Shown here: piece after piece, positions 9,543 to 19,061 of the stretch
Position numbering within the stretch: position 1 is the first letter of the stretch
How the letters are laid out: every line of letters begins with the position of its first letter
NCBI RefSeq assembly: GCF_000687735.1
Contig: NZ_JHXL01000009.1
Location: 1 to 57,773 of the forward strand
Source of the DNA: Acholeplasma equifetale ATCC 29724
Lineage (GTDB): Bacteria > Bacillota_I > Bacilli_A > Acholeplasmatales > Acholeplasmataceae
DNA length: 57,773 nucleotides
Direction of reading: 5' to 3'
Translations under genes and position numbers: made by a program
Notes under the pieces: model-generated
The model's database searches: none
What the model saw: the letters and a program-made list of their open reading frames with translations, nothing else
Told to the model about the DNA's origin: nothing

Positions 9543-11600
9543 ATGGATACAAAGCATTTTTTCATTTGGTTTTACCAACTTCATACAACTCACATAAATA
9601 TCAAGGATGCTAAAGAAAAATTTGGTGATGATTTTGATTCAATGCTTGGTCAATTAACACCTTTTTTTCATATGTCGAAAGACGGATTAATGAGTTTAAA
9701 GAAACAATATAAAATTGGTATTATTGATATCAAAAAAACTCAGAGTTTTTTAATTACGGATGATGAATTTGACTATCGTATTGATTTAGATGATTTAAAT
9801 GGTGCATTAGATAAAGATATTGTTTTAGCGAAAGTAGATGTGGTTGATCCTTTTGTTGTTACAGTATTAAAATCAAATCTAACTCAAATTATTGCTTTAG
9901 TTAAAAAAACAAAAAAATTCATTCGTTTCGATAGCGAAGTAACACGCGATAAATTAATTATTGTAAACGATATACCTGATTATTTAGTCGATGGTCATTA
10001 TTGTTTACTTCATGTTGAAAATCAAACCAAAACAACGATTGAAACAAAATTTATTGAGGTAATTGGACATCAAAATGATCCAGATATGGATATTGTCAAA
10101 ATCATTTATGAATATGGTTGGCATACTAAATTTAGTAAAGAACTTTTAAAAGAGTTATCAGAAATTAAAGTAGATGATGTATATGAAAAATCATATCGTC
10201 GTGATTTAACAAATGAATTAATTGTTACAATTGATGGTGCTGATGCTAAAGATTTAGATGATGCAATTTCATTAAAAGAACTTGATGATGAACATGTACT
10301 TTTAGGTGTGCATATTGCAGATGTTTCTTATTTTGTTAAAGAAGGTTCTTTAATTGATCAAGAAGCGTATCAAAGAGCTACAAGTGTATATTTAGCTGAT
10401 CGCGTTATACCAATGTTGCCACATGCTTTAAGTAATGATTTATGTAGTTTAAATCCTAATGAGGAAAAATATACATTATCTGTTTTAATGAAAATTAATA
10501 AAAACATGGAAGTTGTATCTCATGAAATTTTTCCATCAGTAATTAAAACATCATATCGATTAACGTATGACAGAGTGAATGATTTTTTATACAACTTCAA
10601 AACATTTGAAGATGAAAGATTAAATCAAATGTTATTAAAGATGAATGAAATATCTATGCAACTTAAGCGTCTTCGATATAAAAGAGGAGCAATTGATTTT
10701 CATTCTATAGAATTGGGTTTTGTTATCAAAAATCATGAGGTTTTAGATGTCTATCAAAGAACATCAGACGATGCAGAAAAGTTAATTGAATCTTTCATGA
10801 TTTTAACAAACGAAGTTATATCTAAACACATGTATGACTTAGGTTATCCAAATATTTATCGTATACATGAAAAACCTGATTTGGTTAAAATTGATCAAGC
10901 ATATCAAACATTAAGAGTATTAGGATTTCATCCAAGTCAAAAACTAAAAAGTCAGCATAAAATCTTACAACAATTAACAGAAGAAAGTATGAAAACAAGG
11001 TACGGAAGTATCGTACATACCGTTTTATTACGTGCAATGCAAAAAGCTAAATATTATTTTGAACCAATAGGACATTTTGGCTTAGCAAGCGCTTATTACT
11101 CACATTTTACTTCACCTATAAGAAGATATCCTGACTTATTTTTACATCGAATGATTCGAGATATTATATTTGATCATAAAGAAAAAGCAATCAATCATTA
11201 TAGACAAATATTGCCTGAGGTTTCAGAACATACTTCCATTCAAGAACGTACAGCAATCCAAATGGAACGCGATGTAGAAAAACTTATGAGCTGTTTATAC
11301 ATGAAAAAATATGTAGGACAAGTTTATGAGGCTATTATCACACAAGTTATGATGAATGGATTCTTTGTTAGAACTCATAAAGGTATAGAAGGTTTTGTAC
11401 ACTTAAAAAATGTTGATGATTATTTGGTTTACCATGAAGCTAAAATGTTATTTACTTCAAGTCAGGGTAAAAAGTATCGATTAGGTGATACAATTCAAGT
11501 TCAATTATTAAAAGTTGATATGGATGAATTAAAAATTGATTTTACTATTTATAAAAAAAGAGAAATTAAGTCAAAAAATAAATCTAAAAAAAGAAAGTAA
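9543..11600 (+). CDS. rnr: Ribonuclease R
   Basis: A 3'-5' exoribonuclease that degrades structured RNA and acts in trans-translation with SmpB, encoded next. Cold-shock-like regions come first, then the RNB domain with DGADAKDLDDAISL (Asp 231, 234, 237, 239 and 240, the metal-binding acidic cluster) and SHFTSPIRRYPDLFLHR, then an S1 domain (QVYEAIITQVMMNGFFV) and a lysine-rich tail. At 685 residues it is about 90 shorter than the B. subtilis enzyme, mainly at the N-terminus. AGAGGTG precedes the ATG. Confidence 0.94.
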   Translation: MDTKHFFIWFYQLHTTHINIKDAKEKFGDDFDSMLGQLTPFFHMSKDGLMSLKKQYKIGIIDIKKTQSFLITDDEFDYRIDLDDLNGALDKDIVLAKVDVVDPFVVTVLKSNLTQIIALVKKTKKFIRFDSEVTRDKLIIVNDIPDYLVDGHYCLLHVENQTKTTIETKFIEVIGHQNDPDMDIVKIIYEYGWHTKFSKELLKELSEIKVDDVYEKSYRRDLTNELIVTIDGADAKDLDDAISLKELDDEHVLLGVHIADVSYFVKEGSLIDQEAYQRATSVYLADRVIPMLPHALSNDLCSLNPNEEKYTLSVLMKINKNMEVVSHEIFPSVIKTSYRLTYDRVNDFLYNFKTFEDERLNQMLLKMNEISMQLKRLRYKRGAIDFHSIELGFVIKNHEVLDVYQRTSDDAEKLIESFMILTNEVISKHMYDLGYPNIYRIHEKPDLVKIDQAYQTLRVLGFHPSQKLKSQHKILQQLTEESMKTRYGSIVHTVLLRAMQKAKYYFEPIGHFGLASAYYSHFTSPIRRYPDLFLHRMIRDIIFDHKEKAINHYRQILPEVSEHTSIQERTAIQMERDVEKLMSCLYMKKYVGQVYEAIITQVMMNGFFVRTHKGIEGFVHLKNVDDYLVYHEAKMLFTSSQGKKYRLGDTIQVQLLKVDMDELKIDFTIYKKREIKSKNKSKKRK

Positions 11601-11660
11601 ACTTATAGAGTAATTTAAATTATTCTTGTAAAATGAAAAGAAAGTAAAGGAATTCGTTAT

Positions 11661-12110
11661 ATGAAAATTATTACTAAAAATAAACGTGCAACATTTGAAT
11701 ATTTTATTGAACAAACCTTTACTGCAGGCATTCAACTTAAAGGAAGTGAAGTAAAAAGTATACGTGATGGTAAAGTTTCAATCAATGAAGCTTATGTAAC
11801 ATTTAGAAATGGTGAAGCATTTATTTTAAATATGCATATTGCAAAATTTATGCAATCATCCATTTTTAATCATGAGGAAACTCGAACACGTAAACTTTTA
11901 CTTAATCGTCATGAAATAAATAAAATTATTACTGCAAAAGAACAAAAAGGTTATACGGTTATACCTTTAACTGTTGAATTACATCAAGGATTAATAAAAG
12001 TCACAATAGCACTTGCAAAGGGAAAAAAGCTTCACGATAAACGCGAATCTATTAAAGAACGTGATATAAAACGTGAACAGTTAAGTGCTCTTAAGGGGAG
12101 ATATAAATGA
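11661..12110 (+). CDS. smpB: SsrA-binding protein SmpB
   Basis: Binds tmRNA and delivers it to stalled ribosomes. It has 149 residues, usual length, with KRATFEYFIEQTFTAGI, LKGSEVKSIRDGKVSINEAYV, HEETRTRKLLL and KLHDKRESIKERD, all typical. The rnr-smpB order is common in Firmicutes. The tmRNA gene itself is not in the window. The last codons overlap the next gene by four bases (ATGA). Confidence 0.97.
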   Translation: MKIITKNKRATFEYFIEQTFTAGIQLKGSEVKSIRDGKVSINEAYVTFRNGEAFILNMHIAKFMQSSIFNHEETRTRKLLLNRHEINKIITAKEQKGYTVIPLTVELHQGLIKVTIALAKGKKLHDKRESIKERDIKREQLSALKGRYK

Positions 12111-13066
12111 AAATTAAAGTGGGGTTAATGTTAGGCGGTGGTGGTGCTAAAGGTGCCTTCCAGTTAGGTGTTATTAAAGCGTTAGAAGAAGCCAATCTTT
12201 TAAAATATATTAAGGTTATTTCTGGAACATCAATTGGTGCGATTAATACGTTGTTACTCATGAGTAAAAAAAATCACGATAAGATGTCAGAGATTTGGGA
12301 AGAATTAGAAAACTCTAATGTTTTCTCAACAAAAGCGCATATTACGAAAGATGACAGACTTTACTCACTCGACCCACTTGTTCAAACACTTTCTCAAAAA
12401 ATTAGTGTTAAGGCAATTAAAAGATCCAAATATAAAGGTTATGCAACAGCATCAAAACTATATTCAAAAACAAGTTTAATGCATCAACTAAAAACAAATA
12501 CTATGGAAAAAGAAGTATTTGCGTTAAAACAATTTGAAAATCCTTACGAAGCCGTTTTAGCAAGTGCATCTATCCCAGTTGTCTTTGGACCAACGAAAAT
12601 TAACGATGCATCATATGTTGATGGTGGAATGTTAGATAATTATCCAATTGAACCATTACTTGAAGAAAAATGTAATCTTATTTTAGCAGTTGCATTGGAT
12701 TCAAAATTTAATCCATTTGTTTATGATCATTTAGATATTAACATTGTAGATTTCACATCACGAAGTGCTTTTGAAACAAATATCATTAAAGATTTGATTG
12801 AATCAGTAGGATTTGTTGAGGAAAAAAAAGATGAAAAAGAATATTTAGGTTATATTGTTGGTCAAGTGATGATTCAAAAACTTTATAAAGAGGGAATTAT
12901 TAAAAAAGTTCTTTGGTTTAAAAAACTTAATAAATATGATCACTTTAAGGTAATTCAACTTAACCAAGATGAAGAAGAATTTATTAAACATATTAAAACC
13001 GCAAATCGATTTAAAGAAATAAAGAGAAGAAAACGAAGAAGAGGAAGAAATAACGATGCAATTTGA
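12107..13066 (+). CDS. Patatin-like phospholipase
   Basis: A 319-residue serine hydrolase of the patatin/RssA class, predicted to release fatty acids from lipids. GGGGAKGAFQLGV is the oxyanion-hole loop, GTSIG carries the nucleophile S42, and YVDGGMLDN carries the catalytic D171. The C-terminus is very basic (KEIKRRKRRRGR), which may help membrane contact. No signal peptide, so it is likely cytoplasmic or membrane-peripheral. The ATG overlaps the smpB stop and follows AAGGGGAG. It is paired with a PAP2 phosphatase, which suggests a lipid-remodelling pair. The substrate is unknown. Confidence 0.85.
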   Translation: MKIKVGLMLGGGGAKGAFQLGVIKALEEANLLKYIKVISGTSIGAINTLLLMSKKNHDKMSEIWEELENSNVFSTKAHITKDDRLYSLDPLVQTLSQKISVKAIKRSKYKGYATASKLYSKTSLMHQLKTNTMEKEVFALKQFENPYEAVLASASIPVVFGPTKINDASYVDGGMLDNYPIEPLLEEKCNLILAVALDSKFNPFVYDHLDINIVDFTSRSAFETNIIKDLIESVGFVEEKKDEKEYLGYIVGQVMIQKLYKEGIIKKVLWFKKLNKYDHFKVIQLNQDEEEFIKHIKTANRFKEIKRRKRRRGRNNDAI

Positions 13067-13934
13067 AATAGATATTATACGCTTTATACAAAGCATAAGA
13101 AGTGATTTTTTAGATTCAATTATGAATTTACTTACTGAAATTGGTGATCAATTTGTTTTTATCGGAGTCGCATTTATTATTTATTGGTTAATTGATAAAA
13201 GAAGTGCATTTAAATTAGCGTTTGTATTTATATTTTCTGCAATCATTAATGTTTTTGTGAAAGATATTGTTAAACGTCCAAGACCACATCATTTACATCC
13301 TGAATTAAATGTTGGTGATCCTTTAGCAGACTATTCCATGCCGTCTGGGCACTCACAAAATACAGCTGTTTTAGCAACCGTCTTGCATAAAGAATATAAT
13401 CATAAGTTTAAATGGTTAAAATGGGTATTATTAGCAGCATTAATTATTGTACCTATTACAAGAATGTATTTAGGTCAACACTACTTGACAGATACATTAG
13501 TTGGTATTGGATTGGGTATTGGTATATCACTTATTATGATGAAAGTGGTTGACTTAATGGGGGATAAAGAACATATTTATGGATTAATGTTATTAGTTCC
13601 ATTAATTGGTGTATTCTTATTTACTTATTTTGGTGAATCATCATATGAAAGTTCTAAAAACTTATATGTTGCAACGGGTGGATTAACGGGATTTTTATTT
13701 GGTTATTTAGTAGACAAATTATATATCAAACATCAAACTCAAGTTCAAGGATTAAAAATTTTATATCGAATTTTGATTGGATTTGTTTTAGTAATTGGGT
13801 TATATTTAGGATTAAGTACATTATTTAAATCAATTGATCCAGAAAATGGTATTTTTGATGCGTTAAGATATGCAATAGTAGCATTTATTGGTACAGCAGG
13901 TACAAGCTTTATATTTAAATTATTGAAGGTGTAA
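13056..13934 (+). CDS. PAP2-family membrane phosphatase
   Basis: A 292-residue integral membrane protein with about seven hydrophobic helices. The three phosphatase motifs are complete: K-x6-RP (KDIVKRPRP, residues 69-75), PSGHS (96-100) and R136-x5-H142-x3-D146. This family hydrolyses phosphatidic acid, lipid pyrophosphates or similar substrates. It overlaps the patatin gene by 11 bases, and a GA-rich stretch (GAAGAGGAAG) precedes the ATG. The C-terminal half has extra helices without known motifs. Confidence 0.85.
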   Translation: MQFEIDIIRFIQSIRSDFLDSIMNLLTEIGDQFVFIGVAFIIYWLIDKRSAFKLAFVFIFSAIINVFVKDIVKRPRPHHLHPELNVGDPLADYSMPSGHSQNTAVLATVLHKEYNHKFKWLKWVLLAALIIVPITRMYLGQHYLTDTLVGIGLGIGISLIMMKVVDLMGDKEHIYGLMLLVPLIGVFLFTYFGESSYESSKNLYVATGGLTGFLFGYLVDKLYIKHQTQVQGLKILYRILIGFVLVIGLYLGLSTLFKSIDPENGIFDALRYAIVAFIGTAGTSFIFKLLKV

Positions 13935-13936
13935 AA

Positions 13937-14350
13937 ATGATTCATATTAAAACATTTAATGATTTAACAAATCAGGAAATGTATGAAATTTTTAAGTTAA
14001 GACAAAATGTTTTTATTCTCGAACAGAAAATATATGTTGAAGATATTGATGATTATGATAAAGAAGCATTACATGTTTTTATCAAAGATAATGGAAAAAT
14101 TGTGAGTTACTTAAGATTAATTGAAATGTTTGATGGCATGCATGTTGGTAGAGTCGTTACAGATTCAAAATATAGAAATCAAAGATATGCAACTAAACTA
14201 ATTAATTATCTTCAAGAAAGATATACAACATTAATCTTAAGTGCACAAGTTCCTGTGATTGAGTTTTATAAAAAATTTGGTTTTAAAGTTGTTGGAAATA
14301 AGTATAAAGAAGCCACAATTTTACATCAAAAAATGGTTTATATTAAATAA
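13937..14350 (+). CDS. GNAT-family N-acetyltransferase, ElaA-like
   Basis: A 137-residue acetyltransferase. LRQNVFILEQKIYVEDIDD near the N-terminus is like the ElaA group, and VGRVVTDSKYRNQRYATKLI is the acetyl-CoA loop (motif A; R-x-x-R-Y-A in place of the usual Q/R-x-x-G-x-A). FYKKFGFKVVG is the typical C-terminal strand. Two bases after the PAP2 gene, so last in the rnr-smpB run. The substrate is unknown. Confidence 0.75.
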   Translation: MIHIKTFNDLTNQEMYEIFKLRQNVFILEQKIYVEDIDDYDKEALHVFIKDNGKIVSYLRLIEMFDGMHVGRVVTDSKYRNQRYATKLINYLQERYTTLILSAQVPVIEFYKKFGFKVVGNKYKEATILHQKMVYIK

Positions 14351-14351
14351 C

Positions 14352-14379
14352 TTGTATGATAGAATAATATTGTTATAAA
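14352..14379 (+). promoter_or_regulatory. Promoter of the alaS T-box leader
   Basis: TTGTAT (14352-14357) and TATAAA (14374-14379) with a 16-base spacer, just upstream of the T-box. Confidence 0.55.
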
Positions 14380-14402
14380 ATAAACATGGTACGATGAATA
14401 AG

Positions 14403-14598
14403 TCTAAGTAGTTTATAGGTACATTTAAGAGAGTCACTGGTTGGTGAAAAGTGATATGGATGATAAACGAACGCTAACTTAGGAGTATCAAGTAAGCTGG
14501 CTTTAACAGCTAATGAAGTGCTATAGTATTCTATAGAACTAAGGTGGTACCGCGAATTTATTCGTCCTTAGGCTTTTTATAAGTCTAAGGATTTTTTT
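14403..14598 (+). promoter_or_regulatory. T-box riboswitch, alanine-specific
   Basis: Stem I is closed by CTAAGT (14404-14409) with ACTTAG (14477-14482). The Ala codon GCT (14473-14475) sits immediately before the 3' strand, the normal specifier position. The conserved T-box sequence AAGGTGGTACCGCG is at 14541-14554. Uncharged tRNA-Ala should pair with GCU and with the UGG bulge and favour the antiterminator, which turns on alaS. Confidence 0.95.
14565..14598 (+). terminator. T-box terminator before alaS
   Basis: Stem TCCTTAG/CTAAGGA (14565-14571 with 14585-14591) followed by seven T. It overlaps the 3' side of the T-box antiterminator, as expected for a transcriptional T-box. Confidence 0.9.
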
Positions 14599-14612
14599 AT
14601 AGGAGGAAGATT

Positions 14613-17168
14613 ATGAGATACATGACACATCATGAAATTAGAAAAACATGGTTAAATTTCTTTAAATCAAAAGGGCATATGATTGAAAAATCAAGTTCAT
14701 TAATACCGATGGATGACCCAACATTATTATGGATTAATGCTGGTGTTGCACCACTTAAAAAATATTTTGATGGACGTGAAACACCAAAATCAAGAAGAAT
14801 TACAAATATTCAAAAATCAATTCGTACAAATGATATTGATAATGTTGGAAGAACAGCTAGACACCACACATTCTTTGAAATGATGGGTAATTTTAGTATT
14901 GGGGATTACTTTAAAAAGGAAGCCATCGAATTTGCATTTGAATTGTTAACAAGCGAAGCATACTTTGGTATTCCACTTGAAAAACTGTATTTTACATATT
15001 ATCCAACAGATTTAGATGCTAAAAATTACTGGTTAAATTTAGGTGTTGATCCATCACACCTAATTCCACTTGAAACTAACTTTTGGGAAATTGGACCTGG
15101 TCCAAGTGGACCATGTACAGAAGTTCATTTCGACCGTGGAGAAGCATTTGATAAACGTGGTGTAGAACTCATTTATAATGAAGTAGAAAATGACCGTTAC
15201 ATTGAAATTTGGAATATTGTTTTTTCTCAATACAATGCTAATCCTTCAAAACCTGGAAGTGAATATAAAGAATTACCAAGCAAAAATATTGATACAGGGG
15301 CAGGTCTAGAAAGATTCGCATGTATTTTACAAAATGCAAAAACAAATTTTGAAACAGATCTTCATTTGCCGATTATTCATAAAGTTGCTGAATTATCTAA
15401 TCGTCCATATGACGGTTCAATGCCATATAAAGTTATTTCTGATCATATCAAGGCATTAGTGGTAGCAATCTCAGATGGTGCTATTTTATCTAATGAAGGT
15501 AGAGGCTACGTTTTACGTCGATTATTACGACGTGCAATTAAATATGGTAAGACACTTGGTTTTAATGAACCATTCTTATATAAATTAGTTGACACTGTCA
15601 TTGAAATGTTAGATGAAGTTTATCCCGACATTAAAGAAAAACGAGACATTATTATCTCAATTATTAAAAAAGAAGAATTAAAATTCTTTGAAACAATTGA
15701 AGCAGGGATTAAGCATTTATTAAGTAGCGTTAATCATGATACTTTAAGTGGTGAAGATGCCTTCAAACTTTATGATACATATGGGTTTCCTATTGAATTA
15801 ACCTTAGAATATGCTGAAGAAAACAACATCAAAGTTGATGTTGAAGGATATGAAGCATTACTTGAACAACAAAGAGAACAAAGTAGAAAAGCTCGTGATG
15901 TTAAACTTGGTATGAATAGCCAAGATGAAGCATTATTAAATTTCAAGGATGAATCAATATTCGTTGGTTATGATAGATTACAAGTAGAAACTAAAGTTAT
16001 TAAGGTGTTTGATCAAGGAATAGTCTTAAAAGAAACACCATTTTATGCAACAATGGGTGGTCAGGTTAAAGATGAAGGTACTATAAATGGTTTAGTTGTA
16101 AAAAACGTCATTAAATTACCACATGGTCAACATTTACATGTTGTTGAAACAAATTCATTTAGTGAAGGTGATGAAGTTTTAGCAATTGTAGACAAACGTG
16201 TTCGAAAATTGACAGAAAAAAACCATACAGCAACTCACCTTTTACATAAAGCAATTAAAGAAACTTTAGGTAATCATTCAAATCAGCAAGGTTCATATAA
16301 TGGTCCAGATAAATTAACATTTGATATCAACCATTATGAATCTATTACAAAAGAACAAATATTAAATATTGAACGTATTGTTAAAGAAAAAATTAAAGAA
16401 AACATTAAAGTTGATACAAAAGAAATGCCGATTGATGAAGCTAAAAAACTTGGTGCAACCATGTTATTTGGTGAAAAATATGGCCAATTTGTACGTGTTG
16501 TTAATATCGGTAACTGGAGTATTGAATTATGTGGTGGTACGCATTTAGACAACACAAAAGAAATAGATAATTTTGTTATTACATCAGTTGAATCAATTGG
16601 TTCTGGTATTTATCGATTTGAAGGAATTACTGGTGATGTTAAAAACATCTTACCAAATGTCTTAAAAAATCAATTAGAATCAATTGAAAGATTAAATGAA
16701 AAAATTCGTCAATACAATGGACAAATTTTAGAAATGCCAGCATTGACTTATAGTTATCAAGATGTGTTAAATTTACGTGATCATCAATTAAAATTATCAA
16801 ATATGTTAAAGGAACTTGAAAAGACGCACGAACAAACACTAATTCAATCTGTTTTACAAAAAGCAGATTCATTTATTCCAGAACAAATTAAACCTTTAAC
16901 ATATATATATGTTGTAGATTTACCACAAAATTCTTTAAAGCCATTAATTGATGTGCTCTATGATAAAATGAAAACAGAAACAGTTGTCTTATTTAATGAG
17001 ACAAATGAAAAAGTTTCATATTTAGTTAAAAGTGGAATTAATGAAGCAAAACAAGTGATTTTATCAATTAACCAAGCGCTAAATGGTTCTGGTGGTGGTA
17101 AAGATAACTTTGCTCAAGGTGGCACACAACAAGTAGCTTTATTCCGTGAATGGAAGAAAGGAAATTAA
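14613..17168 (+). CDS. alaS: Alanine-tRNA ligase
   Basis: Charges tRNA-Ala. An 851-residue class II synthetase with a catalytic core at the N-terminus (RRITNIQKSIRTNDIDNVG, FFEMMGNFSIGDYFK, WEIGPGPSGPCTE, NIDTGAGLERF), then the editing domain with HTATHLLH and LCGGTHLDNT, and a C-terminal GSGGGKDNFAQGG loop. Slightly shorter than typical enzymes of about 875 residues. TAGGAGGAAG precedes the ATG. Expression is under the T-box upstream. ruvX follows directly. Confidence 0.98.
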   Translation: MRYMTHHEIRKTWLNFFKSKGHMIEKSSSLIPMDDPTLLWINAGVAPLKKYFDGRETPKSRRITNIQKSIRTNDIDNVGRTARHHTFFEMMGNFSIGDYFKKEAIEFAFELLTSEAYFGIPLEKLYFTYYPTDLDAKNYWLNLGVDPSHLIPLETNFWEIGPGPSGPCTEVHFDRGEAFDKRGVELIYNEVENDRYIEIWNIVFSQYNANPSKPGSEYKELPSKNIDTGAGLERFACILQNAKTNFETDLHLPIIHKVAELSNRPYDGSMPYKVISDHIKALVVAISDGAILSNEGRGYVLRRLLRRAIKYGKTLGFNEPFLYKLVDTVIEMLDEVYPDIKEKRDIIISIIKKEELKFFETIEAGIKHLLSSVNHDTLSGEDAFKLYDTYGFPIELTLEYAEENNIKVDVEGYEALLEQQREQSRKARDVKLGMNSQDEALLNFKDESIFVGYDRLQVETKVIKVFDQGIVLKETPFYATMGGQVKDEGTINGLVVKNVIKLPHGQHLHVVETNSFSEGDEVLAIVDKRVRKLTEKNHTATHLLHKAIKETLGNHSNQQGSYNGPDKLTFDINHYESITKEQILNIERIVKEKIKENIKVDTKEMPIDEAKKLGATMLFGEKYGQFVRVVNIGNWSIELCGGTHLDNTKEIDNFVITSVESIGSGIYRFEGITGDVKNILPNVLKNQLESIERLNEKIRQYNGQILEMPALTYSYQDVLNLRDHQLKLSNMLKELEKTHEQTLIQSVLQKADSFIPEQIKPLTYIYVVDLPQNSLKPLIDVLYDKMKTETVVLFNETNEKVSYLVKSGINEAKQVILSINQALNGSGGGKDNFAQGGTQQVALFREWKKGN

Positions 17169-17170
17169 GA

Positions 17171-17593
17171 TTGAGATATTTAGGATTAGATTTAGGCGAA
17201 AAAACAATTGGTGTTGCACTTTCGGAATCTGGAATTATTGCATCCAATTTATTAACTATTCGCTATAAAACCAATGATTTAAGTGATGCACTTAATCAAT
17301 TCTGTGAAGTCTATCGAAAATATCCAGTTGATGTTGTTGTTATTGGTTTACCAAAACATATGAATAATGATATTGGTTTAAAAGCCCAATATGTGTTAAA
17401 ATTTAAAGAAATGTTAGAACACGAGTTAAATATTAAAGTAGAAACATTTGATGAAAGAATGAGTACTCAAAGTGCTTTGAAAATTTTATCAGATAATCGA
17501 AAAAAATATGATAAACAAAGAGCATTAAAAGATGAAGTTGCTGCTCAAGTGATTCTACAAAATTATTTAAACGCGAAAGGAAAAACATTATGA
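17171..17593 (+). CDS. ruvX: Holliday junction resolvase-like protein RuvX/YqgF
   Basis: An RNase H-fold nuclease of the YqgF family, linked to pre-16S rRNA 5' processing and possibly Holliday junction cleavage. RYLGLDLGEKTIGVALS holds the first acidic residue and VVVIGLPKHMNN, ETFDERMST and KDEVAAQVILQNYL complete the family pattern. The frame is open from an ATG at 17150 inside alaS, but family members begin at RYLGLD. The TTG at 17171, with AAAGGA upstream, is therefore preferred; this choice is uncertain. Confidence 0.88.
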   Translation: MRYLGLDLGEKTIGVALSESGIIASNLLTIRYKTNDLSDALNQFCEVYRKYPVDVVVIGLPKHMNNDIGLKAQYVLKFKEMLEHELNIKVETFDERMSTQSALKILSDNRKKYDKQRALKDEVAAQVILQNYLNAKGKTL

Positions 17594-17865
17594 TTAAAAA
17601 TGAAAAATTATCAATCATCACAGATGATAAAGAAGAAATTGCAACTATTCTTTTCACATTTACAGAAAATGGAAAGAATTATGTTGTGTTTGAATTCGAT
17701 GAAACTCATGAAGTTTCTGCAGCAGTTTTCGTTGAAACAAAAGATGGTGAAGGAGAACTTCATGATATTGAAACTGATGAAGAATGGGCATTAATTGATA
17801 AGGTATTTGATCAATATCAAGAAGATTTAGAGTTAGAAATGGAAGATGACGAATTTGACGCTTAA
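17590..17865 (+). CDS. DUF1292 protein (YrzB-like)
   Basis: A 91-residue, strongly acidic protein. ITDDKEEIATILFTFTENGKNYVVF and the C-terminal EDLELEMEDDEFD match the DUF1292 family that commonly follows alaS and ruvX in Firmicutes. No molecular function is established. The start overlaps the ruvX stop (ATGA). Confidence 0.88.
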   Translation: MIKNEKLSIITDDKEEIATILFTFTENGKNYVVFEFDETHEVSAAVFVETKDGEGELHDIETDEEWALIDKVFDQYQEDLELEMEDDEFDA

Positions 17866-18415
17866 TGATTTAAAACAAATTTGTATAGAAGATCAAATTC
17901 CAATTATTCAAGAAGAAGCATTATCATTTATTCTTGATTTAATTGAAAAAGAAAAGATTGAATCAATATTAGAGATTGGAACAGCATATGGTTATAGTGC
18001 CATATGTTTTTCACTTAAAAATACACAAGTTACTACAATTGAAAAAGATGTATTTCGTGCAAAAATGGCAAATTCATTTATTAAAGATATGAAGGCTAAC
18101 GTTAAATTGATTGTTGACGATGCGCTCAATGTAAATAATTTAGTTGGTCCATATGATTTAATATTTATTGATGCTGCAAAATCTAAATATATCAATTATT
18201 TTGAGAAGTTTTCAAAACTTTTATCACCTAAAGGAATCATAATTACAGATAATATGTATTTTCACAATTTAACTATTGAGAATACAAACAATCGAGGAAC
18301 AAAATCACTATTAAAAAAGTTAGAAAACTATAAAGATTATTTGTTAACTCATAAGGATTTTGAAACACAAATTTTAAATTTAGGTGATGGACTTGCAATC
18401 TCAAAAAGAAAATAA
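17846..18415 (+). CDS. SAM-dependent O-methyltransferase, TrmR-like
   Basis: A 189-residue class I methyltransferase of the O-methyltransferase (COMT) family. SAM-binding motif I is LEIGTAYGYSAICF, with ITTIEKD-like and DLIFIDAAKSKY stretches following. In B. subtilis the equivalent neighbour YrrM (TrmR) methylates 5-hydroxyuridine in tRNA; the operon position supports the same role here. The frame overlaps DUF1292 by 20 bases. Confidence 0.8.
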   Translation: MTNLTLNDLKQICIEDQIPIIQEEALSFILDLIEKEKIESILEIGTAYGYSAICFSLKNTQVTTIEKDVFRAKMANSFIKDMKANVKLIVDDALNVNNLVGPYDLIFIDAAKSKYINYFEKFSKLLSPKGIIITDNMYFHNLTIENTNNRGTKSLLKKLENYKDYLLTHKDFETQILNLGDGLAISKRK

Positions 18416-19007
18416 GTTTCTTTATCAAAAAAATAATTATACGTTTTACTATCAATTAATTTATAAACCAATAAAAAATATTTATTTTCGTTTTAAAGAT
18501 GATATATTGATGATTTCATTACCTAAAAATTTTAAATCTAAAAATATAGAATCAATTATTGATAGAAACGTAAACAAAATTGTTAAGTTAAAAAGTAGAA
18601 TCAAAAGAATTGAAACACTTGATTTTCAACTCTGGGGTAATCCCATTGAAAAGATGGATCGAGAATCATATCGAAAACTTTTAATTTCTGAAACTTACCA
18701 AAAAATTGATGATTTAAAACCTAAGTTAGTTATGGATTTAAAAAAAGTTGGGTTAGAATTAAAACCAACTCAGGTTAAACTTTTAAAATCGAAGTTTGGT
18801 TCATGTCATACGCAAAAAAAGATAATTACAATTAATGCATTTCTTGCAAAACTTGATCCAATCTATTTATACTATGTTTTGTTACATGAATATGCACATT
18901 TAATTGTCGCAAACCATTCTAAAGATTTCTATCATGTTTTAGATAAAATGATGATGAATCATAAAATGATACAAAAACAATTAAGAAAACATCAAATTTC
19001 ATATTAA
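18384..19007 (+). CDS. YgjP-like zinc metallopeptidase (M48-related)
   Basis: About 205 residues with the zinc motif LLHEYAHL (HExxH), a third ligand region NHSKDFY, and KSKFGSCHTQKKI ahead of it, all typical of the YgjP/DUF45 family. No signal peptide or clear membrane span. The role is unknown. The start is uncertain: GTG 18384 and ATG 18387 lie too close to AGGTG, whereas TTG 18393 has correct spacing from it. The frame overlaps the methyltransferase by over 20 bases. Confidence 0.8.
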   Translation: MMDLQSQKENKFLYQKNNYTFYYQLIYKPIKNIYFRFKDDILMISLPKNFKSKNIESIIDRNVNKIVKLKSRIKRIETLDFQLWGNPIEKMDRESYRKLLISETYQKIDDLKPKLVMDLKKVGLELKPTQVKLLKSKFGSCHTQKKIITINAFLAKLDPIYLYYVLLHEYAHLIVANHSKDFYHVLDKMMMNHKMIQKQLRKHQISY

Positions 19008-19025
19008 AAATATGATATTAAATGA

Positions 19026-19031
19026 TATAAT
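19026..19031 (+). promoter_or_regulatory. Probable -10 of the greA operon
   Basis: TATAAT 31 bases before the greA start. No clear -35 is visible. Confidence 0.4.
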
Positions 19032-19061
19032 AAACTGAAGAAAAAGTGAGGTATATGTCCT

